A DNA stretch of 39,292 nucleotides from a bacterium (GTDB lineage Bacteria; Thermosulfidibacterota; Thermosulfidibacteria; Thermosulfidibacterales; JALWSI01). The notes below the pieces were generated by a model. It saw nothing but the letters and a program-made list of their open reading frames with translations. It had not been told where the DNA came from and made no database searches. Location of the stretch: NCBI GenBank assembly GCA_027080315.1, contig JALWSI010000222.1, positions 1-39,292 of the forward strand, read 5' to 3'. Positions 38,277 through 39,292 of the stretch are shown piece after piece. The number at the start of each line of letters is the position of its first letter. Within the stretch, counting starts at the first letter, position 1. A program made the translations under genes and the position numbers.

Positions 38277-39292
38277 GCTGTTCTCTCCTCTCAAGTTCAA
38301 CAAGGGTGTTCTTGAGCTACTGGACCAGAGGCTCCTCCCTCACAAGCAGGAGTGGGTGAGATGTGTCACACCTCAGGAGGTGGCCAAGGCCATAAAAGAG
38401 ATGGTTGTGAGAGGTGCCCCTGCCATTGGAATAGCCGCCGCCTTTGGAATGGCCATAGCCCTGAACGAAAGGGAGAACTGGTCAAAGGAAGAGGCCTTTG
38501 AGGCCCTACGGACAGCCAAGGTTTCCTTAGCCTCAAGCCGTCCCACAGCGGTTAACCTCTTCTGGGCCCTTGACCGAATCATGGCCGTTGTAGAGAAAAG
38601 CGAAGACGTGAAGGCTGCTGTGACAGAAGAGGCCTTCAAGATCTGGGAGGAGGACAAGAGGCAGAACCTCGCCATAGGGGAGAACGGTGGCAGACTGCTG
38701 AAGATAGAATCAAGGATTTTGACCCATTGCAACGCAGGGGCTTTGGCCACAGGAGGATACGGAACAGCCCTTGGAGTTATACGGTGGGGATTCTCTCAGG
38801 GCAGGGTATCAAAGGTGTGGGTTGACGAAACCCGTCCCCTGCTTCAGGGAGCCAGACTCACAGCCTGGGAGCTGGCCAAGGAGGGCATCCCCCATACTCT
38901 CATCACGGACAACATGGCAGGATGGCTGATGCAAAAGGGAGAGGTGGACGCGGTTGTGGTTGGAGCAGACCGAATCACAAAGCGAGGGTTTGTGGCAAAC
39001 AAGATAGGCACCTACTCTCTGGCGGTACTTGCCCACCACCACGGTATCCCCTTCTACGTTGCGGCACCCACCTCAACCATAGACTGGAAGATAGAGGACG
39101 GCAAAGAGATCCCCATAGAAGAGAGGGAAGAGAAAGAGGTCTCATCCTGCATGGGCAGAGCAACAGCCCCAAAGGCAACTCCTACCTACAATCCCGCTTT
39201 TGACGTCACCCCTCCAGAGCTCATTACAGCAATAATCACTGAAAAAGGGGTGGTGTTCAGTCCTCACCAAACCGGTCTTCAAACCATAGAGG
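38269..39292 (+). CDS. mtnA: Methylthioribose-1-phosphate isomerase MtnA (partial, 3' end outside window)
   Basis: MtnA isomerises 5-methylthioribose-1-phosphate to the ribulose form in methionine salvage. The open frame runs to the right edge without a stop. It contains LELLDQRLLPHKQEWV, EMVVRGAPAIGIAAAFG, SRPTAVNLFWALDR, THCNAGALATGGYGTALGVI (catalytic Cys region), DETRPLLQGARLTAWEL, ITDNMAGWLM, VVVGADRI (catalytic Asp) and NPAFDVTPPELI. The usual GDVANKIGTY reads GFVANKIGTY here. The start is unusual: GTG at 38269 matches family length but has no upstream Shine-Dalgarno, while CTG at 38278 has AGGAGGT at a perfect 7-nt distance. There is no ATG nearby. Confidence 0.94.
   Translation, partial: MVKLFSPLKFNKGVLELLDQRLLPHKQEWVRCVTPQEVAKAIKEMVVRGAPAIGIAAAFGMAIALNERENWSKEEAFEALRTAKVSLASSRPTAVNLFWALDRIMAVVEKSEDVKAAVTEEAFKIWEEDKRQNLAIGENGGRLLKIESRILTHCNAGALATGGYGTALGVIRWGFSQGRVSKVWVDETRPLLQGARLTAWELAKEGIPHTLITDNMAGWLMQKGEVDAVVVGADRITKRGFVANKIGTYSLAVLAHHHGIPFYVAAPTSTIDWKIEDGKEIPIEEREEKEVSSCMGRATAPKATPTYNPAFDVTPPELITAIITEKGVVFSPHQTGLQTIE

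Noticed and set aside
1-39292. CRISPR arrays, insertion sequences, prophage genes, toxin-antitoxin pairs
   Set aside because: None seen: no spaced short repeats, no transposase or integrase motifs, and no small paired genes. Gene content and spacing look like stable core chromosome.

Overview
The window is 39.3 kb of dense bacterial chromosome with almost no spare DNA, many 4-nt stop/start overlaps and frequent TTG/GTG starts. It suggests a Gram-negative, flagellated, anaerobic and probably thermophilic bacterium. The Gram-negative call rests on a LapA/LapB-type LPS regulator, an NlpD-like LytM protein and RodA/PBP2. Motility is indicated by FliW-CsrA, and anaerobic amino-acid metabolism by indolepyruvate:ferredoxin oxidoreductase and a Fe-type alcohol dehydrogenase. 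The archaeal-type phosphoglycerate mutase fits a deep-branching thermophile, for example in the Desulfobacterota/Thermodesulfobacteria or Thermosulfidibacter neighbourhood. That placement is inference only. I see no phage, IS element, CRISPR array or plasmid feature.

Layout. 1-1120 (-): fliW-csrA-tlyA, with tlyA running off the left edge. 1248-2546 (+): apgM, convergent with a hybrid histidine kinase (2552-4792, -) that carries a c-type-heme-like sensor domain. 4909-8628 (+): a tight PHP phosphoesterase - TPR membrane protein - iorA - iorB operon, ending in a strong inverted repeat shared with the convergent alcohol dehydrogenase. 8648-22368 (-): a long envelope and cell-wall stretch read right to left as yqeY, mutS2, mrdA (PBP2), rodA, a secreted Cys-rich protein, maf, a lone GlcF-like Fe-S protein, alr, three GT4 glycosyltransferases and the alcohol dehydrogenase. 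22669-22872 (+): a cold-shock gene with a long structured leader and a textbook terminator, followed by tRNA-Phe. 23075-31521 (-): a compact operon read as methyltransferase, GT2 glycosyltransferase, dinG, nadD, rsfS, a LapA-LapB fusion, a GspF/PilC protein and a TSUP transporter. 31708-39292 (+): an acyl-CoA ligase, tRNA-Leu, tRNA-Pro, surE, pcm, a second tRNA-Pro, a TIGR00725-type protein, a degenerate LytM protein, ugd, yggT, a DUF167 protein and mtnA (cut at the right edge).

How they fit together. The central block concerns peptidoglycan elongation (Alr supplies D-Ala; RodA and PBP2 polymerise and cross-link) and surface glycan synthesis (five glycosyltransferase or methyltransferase genes here plus Ugd, which supplies UDP-glucuronate). 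LapAB and the LytM protein fit LPS control and cell separation. NadD, RsfS, SurE, Pcm, MtnA, Maf, MutS2 and DinG are housekeeping or maintenance functions.

I do not find a clear new multi-gene system. The most novel single item is the secreted protein with 24 cysteines in about 84 mature residues (16250-16588). Next come the natural LapA-LapB fusion, the heme-type sensor kinase, the structured csp leader and the tRNA-Pro pair bracketing surE-pcm.
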